DNA of 64,000 nucleotides from a virus, in IMG/VR virus record IMGVR_UViG_3300015360_000024, positions 62,001 through 126,000 of that record, one strand, 5' to 3'. The notes below the pieces were generated by a model. That model did not search any database, was not told the DNA's origin, and saw only the letters and a program-made list of their open reading frames with translations. Of this stretch, positions 55,227-64,000 are shown piece by piece. Every line of letters starts with the position of its first letter. Within the stretch, counting starts at the first letter, position 1. The position numbers and the translations under genes are program-made.

Positions 55227-58200
55227 ATGGGCCTGAATTTCCTAGGACTTGGCTTCTCTCTGGGAGCCGAAGACAAGGGCCTGGCGTCGGCGATTAAAAC
55301 GACGTCGAGCGGCCTGATGGATATCTCCAAGTCCGTCGTCGGGATTGGCCTGGCGTCCGCGAAGATGGTCTTCAAGGCCCCCGACTTTGGGCCTGCCAAG
55401 GATCTCGTGAAGACCCTGGCTGGCGACGTCAAGACGACCACGACGGCCCTTGAGGCCTATGGGGTTGCAGCCTCTAAGACCACCTCCGCTGGCCTCGCCG
55501 GATTGAACCTGACCGAGAAACAGTTCAGGAAGGCACAGGGTCTCGTTTCTAGTGTCGCCTTCTCGATGAATACAGACGTCGGCGGGGTGACGAAGTCGTT
55601 CGTTGCTCTGCAGCAGGCTGGCGTTGACGTCAACAGTAAGGGCTTCAAGAAGATGTTCGGTAGTTTTGAGGACTACCAGAAGTTTATCGAAGTCAGCGGC
55701 ACGAACACCGAAGCATTTGCTGCATCGCTTGGCGTGATGGAAAAGCAGATGGGCATGAGCGGTGACCAGATCAACGACTCCGTGAAGGCAGTCGCTGCCA
55801 TCGGCAAGAAGTTCAACATCGGACGCGAATCCATTGCCGCGATGTCGGACACGGTGAAGATCCTAAACGAGAACGCCAACAAGCTGCCCCAGAACTGGGG
55901 ACCTGACCGGATGCAGAAGTTCCTCAAGGGAACTGCAATCGTTCAGGGTGCGCTGACCAGTGTCGGTCTGACTGCCGATGAGGCAATCGCTGCTTCGAAG
56001 GGTCTGACCTCCGCCCTATTGAAGGGCGAAGAGGGCATGGCTGGTCTATATTCTGGCATTGCAAAGGATATCCCGAAGGGCATGGATATCCTGACCCAGA
56101 ATCTTGGATCGCTGCCGGACGCGTTCAAGATGATGCAGGAGAGTCCCGATCAATTCATGCTCAAGATGGGCGGGATGATCGATCAGGTCAACTCGATGAA
56201 CCTGAAGCCAGAGGCGCTGGATCGCTTCAGGCTGCAGATGGATCAGACCTTTGGTCCCGATATCATGGCTGCCTTCAATAAGAAGGGATTCGGAACGATC
56301 GGACCGGCGCTTAAGAAGGCCCAGGATCCAATCGCTGACCAGGATAAAGCCCTGCAGAACCTCTCGAAGCGCTACCAGGACGGCCGCACGCACGCGGAGC
56401 GTTTCGCCTTAGCCCAGGACAGGGTTCAAACTGAGCTAAAGAAGGTCCACGGTGTCATGAGCGACACCAAGTACCTGGCCGAGTACAACCGTCAGTCGAA
56501 GAACTTCATCGGCGACATGAAGCAACTCGCTGACAAGGGCGGCATCGTTGGCAAGGCAACGTCCATGCTCATCGATTTCAAGATGCGTGGCGTCGGTGGC
56601 GCGATTGCAGCGCACGGCAAGTGGGGCTTCGCGCTGTCTGAGGGCATGAAGGTCATGCAGCCGTTCATGGCCTACTTGCCAGCTCTGAAAGTCGCCTTCA
56701 TGGCGCTTATGAGTCCTATCGGTATGGTTGCCGCTGCGGTCGCCGGTTTGTTCTTCGTGTTCAGGGATCTCGGCAAGGGCGAGAACAGCGTCATTCGTCC
56801 GATGCTGGATAAGCTAATGGCGGAGGCTCCTGTCTTCCTCGCTAAGATCTGGGCCACGATGCAGGAGGTCTTCCAGACGGTATGGAAGGTTCTCTCCAGC
56901 GTGGACTGGGGCAAGGTGATGAAGACGGTCGGCGATGCGCTGACCAAGGTGTTCAACGTTATCTTCCAGGTGATCGACATGATCGACTGGAATAAGGTTG
57001 GCCAGGTTCTCGGTGCGATCTTGTCCAAGGCGGCGGAGGTTGCACTCATCATCCTTAGGGGTGCCATCAAGCTCGGAGAGAAGCTGCTGATGTGGCTCGA
57101 CGGCATCGACTGGGGTGCGATCGGAAAGAAGATCGGCTACTTCTTTGCGGAGCTTGGTGCGATTGCAATCGGCGCGATTATCAAGGTGGTCCAGAACCTA
57201 CCGGAGATCATGGTCAAGATCTTCCAACATGCCGTCAGTCTCATCGTGGGCGTCCTCGATGGCATTAGGGATTACCTCGTCAAGAAATTCCCTGAAGCGG
57301 CCAAGCCGATCACCTTCATCTTCGAGATGATCAAAGCAGCGGTGAAAATCGTCGGCGGTGCATTCCAGCTGGCCTGGAAGATCATCGGCGGAATCCTCAG
57401 CGGAATCTGGAGCATTCTCAAGGGCGTCTTCAGTGTCATCGGCACGATTGTTAGCGTCGTTGCCGGTGGATTGAAGGCGGCGTTCGGTCTCATCAAAGAC
57501 GCCGTTATGTTCGTCTGGGACAAGATAAAGGCCGTTGGCAGTGCCATCGGTAGTGTCGTGAGTGGAATCGGCGGCGCGATCGGAAAGGTCACCGGCTTGT
57601 TCAGCGGTATCGGTGGCGGCATTTCTGACTTCTTTAGTTCGACCAAGAAGCAGGCGGGGCAGTCGACAGCCGACATGATCGCCAAGCAAGTCGAGATGAA
57701 TAAGAAGATCACGGAAGAGGCCAAGAAGCGGAATATCGAGCTTGCCAAGCAGGGCAACGAACGAGCGATGGCCGAGGAGGGTTACGTTAGAACCACCGAA
57801 GGCCAGATCATGAAGTCGGCTGACACGATCTATAAGTACGTGCAGACGGTCAGCGGCGGCATCCAGAAGGTCTTCATGGACACCGCGAAGATGTCGAAGG
57901 CGATCGTCGGTGGCGAAGCGTTCGACTACATGAACAAGATGCAGGACGAGATTCGCGCGACGAACGAGATCGCTCAGCACAGCGCGAAGAGCGGCTCAGA
58001 TGAGTGGAACGCGAATATGGACGCGGCCATCGAATCAGCCAGCCAGGCTCACCAGGAGTACTTCAAGAAGTTCGGCGTTCGTTGGGGCATCATGTACGAC
58101 CGCAACGAGCAGCTTGCTGCCCAGTATTCTGTTGAGAACAGCATCATGGAAAAGGCCAAGTCTGTCGGCGTTGGCTATTACGCTGCGATGCAGGCAAATC

Positions 58201-59576
58201 AGACCAAGCTCGCTGAGGTTGCCGGCGCTGACATCCTGCGTCTTGAGCAGCTGATGCAGGCAGGCAAGATCACGCAGGACCAGTTCAACAAGCAGAACGA
58301 CGAAATCAATGCTCGGATGGCCAAAGATATGGTCAAGCTGGGCGAGACCACGGAGATTCTGGCCGGAAATTTCACGAAGGTTTTTGAGAAATACTCAGGG
58401 AACGCCGAGCAGATGGCGATGTTTGCAGAGCGCGCCTCGTATCAGATGGCTGCAGCATTCAAGGCGAACGGCGACGAGATCTTGACCCACCTACCGAAGG
58501 CAGCCGAGAAGTCTCGTGATGCCATGAAGTCGGCGTTTGACGAGCTTGGAGATCTCCAGGAGAGGGAGATTCGCGCTCTGATTGCTGGCGGTCAGTACAC
58601 CGGCAAGGCACTTGAAGAGCAGGTCAGGGCGACACAGAAGAAGTACTCGGACTTCCAGAAGGAGTACACGGACGCTCAGCTGAAGTACAACGACAACCTC
58701 ATTGCAGGGTCTGAGACTGGATTTCTTGAGGCCACCAAGAAGATCAAGGCGGGCCAGGACAGTCTGCTCAATGCCGTGAAGGCGAAGACGGCAGAGGCAG
58801 CAGGAGAGATTCAGAAGACATTCGGTGTCACTGGTGACGCCGCACTTGAGTCAGTGAACCAGATCGCCGCCGTCGACCCGAAGATCTTCAGGAAGAACAT
58901 GGCGGTCGTGAAGGAATCGTTCATGGGGTTCCTCAAGGAGATGGACGCCAGAGGCAGGGCGCTGCTCGACAACACAACAAAGTCGTTCAATACGCTCTGG
59001 TCGACGATGGACGAGGGTTGGAAGAAGAACAGGAAGCTGATGGAGGACTTCGGCTCCGGCGCCGACAAGTTCATGTCTGCATTCTGGAAGATGGTCGTCG
59101 ACAAGGCGGCCATTGCGACCACTCAGCTCGTGGCCATGTCGAAGGGGATTGAAACGAGCATGAAGGCGATGGCCAGGTCCATCAACCTTCTGGACCTACT
59201 CACTTCCCCGGATCAAATCACCGCATGGGCTGCGTCCGTTGTTTCAGCGCTGGCAACAGCAATGCGCGGTGGAGCAGTTGCGGATTCGCTGCTCTCGTCG
59301 TCGTACACGAAGGCGCTGGCGATGGCAGGGGAGATTCAGAAGGCCACGCCGGACGGGGCGAGCATGACGAACCCGGCGCAGACCAGCGGGGCTTCGTCTG
59401 CTGCTACGACGCTGCTGGCATCCATCAACCACCCGGCATGGACGGACAAGAAGGAATACATCCCGGCGAAGCTTGAGGAGATCAATATAAACCTGCTTAA
59501 CGCCCTCAAGGCGATGGGCGAGGTCGCACGTGGCAAGGCAGTAACCGCGCCCAAGGCGCCACAGCCGAAGCACTAA
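55227..59576 (+). CDS. Tail tape measure protein
   Basis: 1449 residues, the longest gene. Mainly helical, with hydrophobic segments in the middle (VAFMALMSPIGMVAAAVAGL near residues 490-510, further ones to about 800) and many Lys/Ala-rich coiled-coil stretches, typical of tape measures. Its length sets the tail length and it may open the membrane for DNA. I see no lysozyme or peptidase domain. Start ATG 55227 follows AGG. Confidence 0.9.
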   Translation: MGLNFLGLGFSLGAEDKGLASAIKTTSSGLMDISKSVVGIGLASAKMVFKAPDFGPAKDLVKTLAGDVKTTTTALEAYGVAASKTTSAGLAGLNLTEKQFRKAQGLVSSVAFSMNTDVGGVTKSFVALQQAGVDVNSKGFKKMFGSFEDYQKFIEVSGTNTEAFAASLGVMEKQMGMSGDQINDSVKAVAAIGKKFNIGRESIAAMSDTVKILNENANKLPQNWGPDRMQKFLKGTAIVQGALTSVGLTADEAIAASKGLTSALLKGEEGMAGLYSGIAKDIPKGMDILTQNLGSLPDAFKMMQESPDQFMLKMGGMIDQVNSMNLKPEALDRFRLQMDQTFGPDIMAAFNKKGFGTIGPALKKAQDPIADQDKALQNLSKRYQDGRTHAERFALAQDRVQTELKKVHGVMSDTKYLAEYNRQSKNFIGDMKQLADKGGIVGKATSMLIDFKMRGVGGAIAAHGKWGFALSEGMKVMQPFMAYLPALKVAFMALMSPIGMVAAAVAGLFFVFRDLGKGENSVIRPMLDKLMAEAPVFLAKIWATMQEVFQTVWKVLSSVDWGKVMKTVGDALTKVFNVIFQVIDMIDWNKVGQVLGAILSKAAEVALIILRGAIKLGEKLLMWLDGIDWGAIGKKIGYFFAELGAIAIGAIIKVVQNLPEIMVKIFQHAVSLIVGVLDGIRDYLVKKFPEAAKPITFIFEMIKAAVKIVGGAFQLAWKIIGGILSGIWSILKGVFSVIGTIVSVVAGGLKAAFGLIKDAVMFVWDKIKAVGSAIGSVVSGIGGAIGKVTGLFSGIGGGISDFFSSTKKQAGQSTADMIAKQVEMNKKITEEAKKRNIELAKQGNERAMAEEGYVRTTEGQIMKSADTIYKYVQTVSGGIQKVFMDTAKMSKAIVGGEAFDYMNKMQDEIRATNEIAQHSAKSGSDEWNANMDAAIESASQAHQEYFKKFGVRWGIMYDRNEQLAAQYSVENSIMEKAKSVGVGYYAAMQANQTKLAEVAGADILRLEQLMQAGKITQDQFNKQNDEINARMAKDMVKLGETTEILAGNFTKVFEKYSGNAEQMAMFAERASYQMAAAFKANGDEILTHLPKAAEKSRDAMKSAFDELGDLQEREIRALIAGGQYTGKALEEQVRATQKKYSDFQKEYTDAQLKYNDNLIAGSETGFLEATKKIKAGQDSLLNAVKAKTAEAAGEIQKTFGVTGDAALESVNQIAAVDPKIFRKNMAVVKESFMGFLKEMDARGRALLDNTTKSFNTLWSTMDEGWKKNRKLMEDFGSGADKFMSAFWKMVVDKAAIATTQLVAMSKGIETSMKAMARSINLLDLLTSPDQITAWAASVVSALATAMRGGAVADSLLSSSYTKALAMAGEIQKATPDGASMTNPAQTSGASSAATTLLASINHPAWTDKKEYIPAKLEEININLLNALKAMGEVARGKAVTAPKAPQPKH

Positions 59577-59579
59577 ACC

Positions 59580-59900
59580 ATGTCAGTCGATGTCAAAAAC
59601 AGCTCCAGGCTGCAGTTCACGGACCTGCTCATCGTCAATGGCGTTGAGTTCTGGGACACGCTCGCCTTGCCTGACGCCGTGCCCAGACAGGACGACATCC
59701 AGCATATCGTCACCGGAAGCGATCGGATCGATTTGCTTGCAGATCAGTACTACCAGGACGTTGGTTTATGGTGGGTTATCGCATGGGCCAACGACCTCGA
59801 CATCCTTCCGACGGATCTCAAGGAGAACGCTCAAATCAGAATTCCATCCAAGAATTACGTGATCAATGAATTGATTCGGAAGTCTGTAAGGAGGGCCTAG
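59580..59900 (+). CDS. Baseplate wedge/LysM-like protein (gp53-like)
   Basis: 106 residues. VTGSDRIDLLADQYYQD, then LWWVIAWANDLDILPTDL, then IRIPSKNYVINEL fits the gp53/LysM-like baseplate protein also known as tail protein X. It would bind the baseplate wedge or hub. Follows the tape measure directly. Confidence 0.75.
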   Translation: MSVDVKNSSRLQFTDLLIVNGVEFWDTLALPDAVPRQDDIQHIVTGSDRIDLLADQYYQDVGLWWVIAWANDLDILPTDLKENAQIRIPSKNYVINELIRKSVRRA

Positions 59901-61409
59901 GTGGCCGTTGATTTCTTTGGCGTGCGGCTGGCGGGTAGGATTCGTCAGTTCGTTGCGGGCGACGGCCAGGGTCCCGGCAAAGTGGTTGAGCTTTGGACCG
60001 AGAATCAAAGCTCCGAGCTAACGCACGACCTTGGCGCCTTGGCGTTCGTGTCGGAGATTGATGTCAAACTGAAGATGGGAGAGAACGCCGAGATCTCTCT
60101 GGTTCTGACGCCGCCGTTCGAAGATGCCCTGACGTTCATGCAGTCCGAGTTGATCCGCTTTGGCAATGGGCGACTCGAAGTAGAACTTGGTTACACCACC
60201 GGAACTGACTCAGGTGGTGGAGAGACGTCGTTTAGTACGCTGGCGTTCTCTGGATTTCTTCAGAAGCCAGACGTTAACATTGGCTCAGATATCACAATCA
60301 CCCTGCATGGACTTGGCGTCGGCTACCAAATGAACGTGGTCGGCGGTGTTAAGTCTGAGGTGTTCCCTGATAACACGACATACGCCGACGCAGTACTGAA
60401 AACCCTGTTGAAGTACGTGACCAGTGACGGGTCGGCCAGTGGGCTAAAGGTGTCTAGGGACTCGTTGTACAAATTCGTCCCAGCCGAGAAGCAGAAGGGC
60501 GAATCTGCTGACGCGTTCTTCAAGGTTCCTCCGCCAAATACCGTGACCAGTGGTTCCAGCCAGCTGCCAGACGCTAAGGTGATTTCTGGCGTCATCAGTA
60601 AGGGCCCGCGTAACGACTGGTGGTTCGTCAAAGAGACGATCCAGAGCTTCGGATATGACCTGTTTATCCAGGGAAACGAGATCTACATCGCAACCAAGTC
60701 GCAGTGGATCGACGGCGGGATTGGGCAGGGTCGCTCACGAAAGCAATTCCTGCTGCGTGGCGTCGTAGATCCGACCAGGGATATGTATCCGATCTTGTCG
60801 TTCCAGTCGCCAACCGAAGCCGTTTGGCTCCAGCCCGGCGTTGGTAAAATGGTTGCTAGCGACGTTGACCCGAACAAGGTGGCACCTGCCGTCGATCATC
60901 AAGCGTCAGGTGACAGGACAAGCATCGCTCGCGGCAAGAAGAGTGCCGATCCGAAGGATGTTGGTGCCGTTGGCATTGATGCGAATGATATCGCATCACG
61001 TCCATTTCCTGGCGATGCGAGCGATCCAGAGATCAAGAGGAAGGTTGACGCTCATTGGACTGACATGAACATGGACGCTGGTATCCAGGGTCAGTTCACG
61101 ACGCTTGGAATTCCAAGTCTGACGCCAGGGGAAATTATCCAGGCCGACGGATTTCATCCGTTAAAAAGCGCAGGCAACCCGGAGAAGGCAATTTTCAATG
61201 GGGTCTATGGCGTGGTGGAGGTGAACCACAAGGTCGGCATTGGCGGGTGGGAGACCGCGTTCCTCGGGATCATGAATTACTTCCCAGAGGTCATCAATAA
61301 AATCGCGAAGGAACAGGCGACTAAGTCTGTGGCGAATGTGGCCAAGAGCGTCCCGATGCCTGAAGAGGACTTTCTGGGGCGGCGACGCATGTCGCCGATT
61401 AAGTACTAA
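59901..61409 (+). CDS. Baseplate hub protein (gp27/gpD-like)
   Basis: 502 residues from GTG 59901 with GGAGGG upstream. The N-terminal beta domain (NAEISLVLTPPFEDALTFM, FSGFLQKPDVNIGSDITITL), the middle NDWWFVKETIQSFGYDLFIQ and the EIIQADGFHP region match the hub family that forms the trimeric platform on which the spike sits. The order wedge, hub, spike supports it. Confidence 0.8.
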   Translation: MAVDFFGVRLAGRIRQFVAGDGQGPGKVVELWTENQSSELTHDLGALAFVSEIDVKLKMGENAEISLVLTPPFEDALTFMQSELIRFGNGRLEVELGYTTGTDSGGGETSFSTLAFSGFLQKPDVNIGSDITITLHGLGVGYQMNVVGGVKSEVFPDNTTYADAVLKTLLKYVTSDGSASGLKVSRDSLYKFVPAEKQKGESADAFFKVPPPNTVTSGSSQLPDAKVISGVISKGPRNDWWFVKETIQSFGYDLFIQGNEIYIATKSQWIDGGIGQGRSRKQFLLRGVVDPTRDMYPILSFQSPTEAVWLQPGVGKMVASDVDPNKVAPAVDHQASGDRTSIARGKKSADPKDVGAVGIDANDIASRPFPGDASDPEIKRKVDAHWTDMNMDAGIQGQFTTLGIPSLTPGEIIQADGFHPLKSAGNPEKAIFNGVYGVVEVNHKVGIGGWETAFLGIMNYFPEVINKIAKEQATKSVANVAKSVPMPEEDFLGRRRMSPIKY

Positions 61410-61412
61410 ACG

Positions 61413-62069
61413 ATGCCATTCTTCGAAGACAAGCTTACGGAGTTCATGGATTACCTGGTCCGGTTCGGGCTTGAGTACTATCGTCGCTACTACGGTCCGT
61501 ATCGCGCCCGTGTGATCAGTAACAAAGATCCGGAAGGCCTTGGTCGCGTCACAGTCGAGGTTCCGCGAGCAAAGCTTCACCGGCTAAACGCCAAGTGGGT
61601 CTTTCCCATGATGCACGGCGCCGGCAAGGAACACGGCGTTTTCTGGCCGCCGGAGGAGAACGATTTCGTCTTCGTGTTCTTCGATAACGGAGATCCGGAG
61701 CGTCCACTTGGCTACATGGGCGGGTGGTATGCCGAGAAGGAAGTCCACAAAGAGCTGAGCCCTGAGAGCGACGGGACCATCAAGAAGCGTGGCTTCAGAA
61801 CTCCAGGCGGCCATCTCATCGCGATGTCCGACGTTGGCGGCAAGGAGAAGATCCTCATTCGCCACAAGGATGGGACAATCGTCGAGTGGACCGACGACAA
61901 GAAGGTCAAGATCGGCAAGGAGGGCGGATCATTCGAGCCGATGATGAAGGGCAGTACTGTCAAAAAGTGGCTAGAGAGCCACACGCATCCGCACTCGTGG
62001 GGCCCCACTGGGCCGCCGATCCAGCCATTCCCTGTCAAAGGGCTTAGCGATGATGTCGAGGGGACCTGA
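61413..62069 (+). CDS. Baseplate spike (gp5/gpV-like OB domain)
   Basis: 218 residues. GPYRARVISNKDPEGLGRVT is the OB fold of gp5/gpV spikes, followed by GVFWPPEENDFVFVFFDNGD and PLGYMGGWY. The C-terminal end LESHTHPHSWGPTGPP resembles the His-rich tip where such spikes bind a metal ion. No lysozyme domain is present, unlike T4 gp5. Confidence 0.8.
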   Translation: MPFFEDKLTEFMDYLVRFGLEYYRRYYGPYRARVISNKDPEGLGRVTVEVPRAKLHRLNAKWVFPMMHGAGKEHGVFWPPEENDFVFVFFDNGDPERPLGYMGGWYAEKEVHKELSPESDGTIKKRGFRTPGGHLIAMSDVGGKEKILIRHKDGTIVEWTDDKKVKIGKEGGSFEPMMKGSTVKKWLESHTHPHSWGPTGPPIQPFPVKGLSDDVEGT

Positions 62070-62530
62070 TGGCCCTCAACGTCGGACAGCTGCGTAGCCA
62101 GATTCAGGGCGTCTTTGACCAGCGCCTGGAGAGCATTCCGCAGATCGCCAGCAAGATCGCCAGGGCGTACCAGGCCTACGCTACGGCTGCCCAGGCTCCT
62201 CCTGGCGCCCCGGTAATCCTGAAGGGGTCAGAGAGCCGCCTCCTGGAGGTTGCTCTCTCCAACCTCATGCAGGGCCGTCTGCCGGCGCCACAGGCAGCGC
62301 AGGCGCTCGGAAGCGCGATTGCGTCATTCTGGTTGGTGCCTCCTGTCACGACCGGATCTGGCGGGGTCTGCACGGCAGTCGTCCCTCAGGCGGCGGTTGC
62401 GAAGATGGCGGCAACCAAGGTATCAGCATCGTCACAGGCTGCGATGTCATTGGCTCAGGCCTTTGATCTGATGACGAGGACCGTAATCGTCACCAACCCT
62501 CCGCCGCTTCCTCCAGGACCACTGTTTTAG
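62069..62530 (+). CDS. Hypothetical baseplate-region protein
   Basis: 153 residues, GAGGGG upstream, overlapping the spike stop by one base. Helical and Ala/Gln-rich (ASKIARAYQAYATAAQ, PQAAQALGSAIASFWL) with a Pro-rich end. No known family; its place between spike and gp25-like gene suggests a baseplate part. Confidence 0.55.
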   Translation: MALNVGQLRSQIQGVFDQRLESIPQIASKIARAYQAYATAAQAPPGAPVILKGSESRLLEVALSNLMQGRLPAPQAAQALGSAIASFWLVPPVTTGSGGVCTAVVPQAAVAKMAATKVSASSQAAMSLAQAFDLMTRTVIVTNPPPLPPGPLF

Positions 62531-62532
62531 CC

Positions 62533-62916
62533 ATGGCGAATTCACGGATCAGATCCTTCGCGTTTCCATTTCGGAAGGGGGAACTTGCGTTCCCGAAGTC
62601 CGCTACGGACACGGACGCGATCAAGGCGTCCGTGATACAGATCGTCACCACGCAACGTGGCGAGAGGGTTATGCGACCGGATTTCGGGTGCAACGCGTTC
62701 TCGTATGTGTTCGAGAATAATGGCCAGGAATTTAGAGTGAACGCAGAACGCGAGATTCGCCAGGCCCTATCCAAGTGGGAACGCAGGATCCGAGTGGACA
62801 CAGTAGAAATCACGTCCGACGATATCACTGAGCCAGGCCAGATCCTGATCGACATTTCGTACACGATTCTGTCCACCGGAGAAGTTGCGACCACGACGGT
62901 GGCTGGAGGGGTCTAA
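62533..62916 (+). CDS. Baseplate wedge protein (gp25/gpW-like)
   Basis: 127 residues. TDAIKASVIQIVTTQRGERV, then RPDFGCNAFSYVFE, then INxREIRQALxxWE-like EREIRQALSKWERRIRV, is the gp25/W lysozyme-like baseplate fold. It nucleates sheath assembly on the baseplate. One base overlaps the next gene. Confidence 0.85.
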   Translation: MANSRIRSFAFPFRKGELAFPKSATDTDAIKASVIQIVTTQRGERVMRPDFGCNAFSYVFENNGQEFRVNAEREIRQALSKWERRIRVDTVEITSDDITEPGQILIDISYTILSTGEVATTTVAGGV

Positions 62917-64000
62917 TGGCAACGAATACGCTTACACGAGTACGCTATGCAGGCCTCGATTTCGATACGCACGAGGATGAGATCCTTGCGCGACTTCAGG
63001 TCAAGTTCGCGTCGGTGTTCAACGACTTTGCGGTCTCGTCGCTCGGGATCATGCTGGTCGACATCTTCTCGTTTGGCCTGGATACCCTGTCGTTTTATCT
63101 GGATCGTCGGGCCACTGACAATTTCATGGTTACGACGCGGACGAGGTCGTCTGCTGCAAGGCTCGCGAGACAGCTCGGTTATCGTCCTGGTCCTGCCAGC
63201 GCGTCGAGCGTTGACATTGATGTGTCGCTTGGCGCCGTTTATCCATTCGCGGTGACGGTTCCTATCGGATTTCAGTTCAACGGTCCAAATGGGTTGATCT
63301 TTGAAGCACAAGAGTCGCTGGCGTTCTCGCCAGGAGATCTAACCGTCAAGACGCTCACAGCCTCGGAAGGTGAGACGTTGACCGCCGTGTTCTTCTCGAA
63401 CGCAGAGGCCAACCAGGTTTACGATGTCGGCAACGTTCCGTCTGGTAAATTCATCGTTGGCAAGGGTACGGCCGGACAATCCAGAACTCTCGTTGAGGTT
63501 GACGGCAATAACTGGGTAGAGCAGGAATTCCTCCAGTTCGGAGACACCGAGCAGTTCGAGATGGGGTACGTCGACGCTCCTCCGACTGTCCGGTTCGGTG
63601 ACGGCATTGCCGGATCGATTCCTGATAACGGCGCCGAAGTCAAGGTTACATACTTCGCTTCGACTGGCGTCAACGGTGCTGCGACGGCCGGCACGATCAC
63701 TAAGGCAACTCGTCCGCTAGTCATTAGCTTCCAGCAGATCTCCCTAGTCATCAACAATCAAGAGGGGACCAGCGGTGGCTCGGATCCAGAGTCGCTGTCC
63801 AGCATTAAGGCGAACGCGCCGGCTGTCTTCAAGAGCCGGAACGTCAACGTCACCCTGGAGGACTACGAGGCGAGGTCTCAGTCGTTCGTGGATCCTGTTT
63901 TCGGCGCGATTGCAGTTGCTAGGGCAATCAATGTTCGTGGGGCGTCGGATGATGCATTCCTGTCGTCGCTGTTGACGACGATTAATACACAGTCCGGTAG
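62916..64000 (+). CDS. Baseplate J / gp6-like protein, 3' partial
   Basis: At least 361 residues, open to the right edge; ATG 62916 overlaps the gp25-like stop with GGAGGGG upstream. LGIMLVDIFSFGLDTLSFYL and TRSSAARLARQLGYRPGPAS at the start, and ESLSSIKANAPAVFKSRNV followed by TLEDYEA later, are the standard baseplate J/gp6 signatures. It forms the outer wedge ring of the baseplate. The C-terminal part lies beyond the window. Confidence 0.88.
   Translation, partial: MATNTLTRVRYAGLDFDTHEDEILARLQVKFASVFNDFAVSSLGIMLVDIFSFGLDTLSFYLDRRATDNFMVTTRTRSSAARLARQLGYRPGPASASSVDIDVSLGAVYPFAVTVPIGFQFNGPNGLIFEAQESLAFSPGDLTVKTLTASEGETLTAVFFSNAEANQVYDVGNVPSGKFIVGKGTAGQSRTLVEVDGNNWVEQEFLQFGDTEQFEMGYVDAPPTVRFGDGIAGSIPDNGAEVKVTYFASTGVNGAATAGTITKATRPLVISFQQISLVINNQEGTSGGSDPESLSSIKANAPAVFKSRNVNVTLEDYEARSQSFVDPVFGAIAVARAINVRGASDDAFLSSLLTTINTQSG

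Noticed and set aside
1-64000. tRNA genes, integrase, attachment sites
   Set aside because: No cloverleaf-like segments, tyrosine or serine integrase motifs, or att-like repeats were seen by eye; a tRNA scan would be needed to exclude tRNAs.

Overview
The window is one continuous stretch of a large tailed-phage genome with a contractile (myovirus-type) tail. It holds about 78 protein genes. They are tightly packed and often overlap as ATGA or TAATG. All but one, a GIY-YIG homing endonuclease, lie on the plus strand. The head and tail proteins are distant relatives of the T4 set: gp20-like portal, gp21-like protease, gp23-like capsid, gp13/14-like neck, gp18-like sheath, gp19-like tube, gp25, gp53 and gp6/J-like baseplate. 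The replication start-up genes are arranged instead like lambda O/P followed by a DnaB helicase. I saw no tRNA, rRNA, CRISPR array, integrase or insertion sequence. The sequence is moderately GC-rich by eye. The host cannot be named. Several genes seem to be expressed from leaderless mRNAs, as is common in Actinobacteria and Deinococcus and also seen in some Proteobacteria. An RlpA-like secreted protein would suit a walled, perhaps Gram-negative, host.

Layout: 1-2.9 kb, a ParB-like protein cut by the left edge, a secreted RlpA-like protein, small genes and a dual-specificity phosphatase, closed by a terminator. 2.9-18.3 kb, replication and recombination: an initiator with iterons inside its own gene, an AAA+ helicase loader, DnaB-like helicase, primase, ssDNA-binding protein, a decayed SF2 helicase-like protein, MerR-like regulator, RecA/UvsX-like recombinase with a zinc-ribbon insertion, Hjc-like and RuvC-like resolvases, a Cas4-like nuclease and a bacterial-type SSB. 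18.3-22.4 kb, conserved phage proteins of unknown role, a SANT/Myb-like regulator and a second ParB-like protein. 22.4-27.4 kb, a cassette of three kinase-fold proteins (one with intact catalytic motifs, two decayed) with small partner genes. 27.5-41 kb, terminase, holin-like protein, HNH endonuclease, portal, core proteins, protease-scaffold and major capsid protein, ending in a terminator. 41-64 kb, neck, tail, tape measure and baseplate, cut by the right edge within the baseplate J/gp6-like gene.

How it works together: the initiator would bind its internal iterons, melt the AT-rich DNA beside them, and receive the helicase from the loader. Helicase, primase and SSB run the fork. RecA, the resolvases and the Cas4-like nuclease process recombination intermediates that can feed the terminase. 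Three control layers are visible in the DNA: ordinary TTGACA promoters in the early half, extended -10 boxes (TGNTANNNT) a fixed 6-7 bases before start codons, and a dispersed palindrome GCGCAANNNNTTGCGC that in one case overlaps a -35 box. The best candidates for something new are the kinase/pseudokinase cassette, the dispersed palindrome, the leaderless start signal and the iteron-bearing initiator gene.
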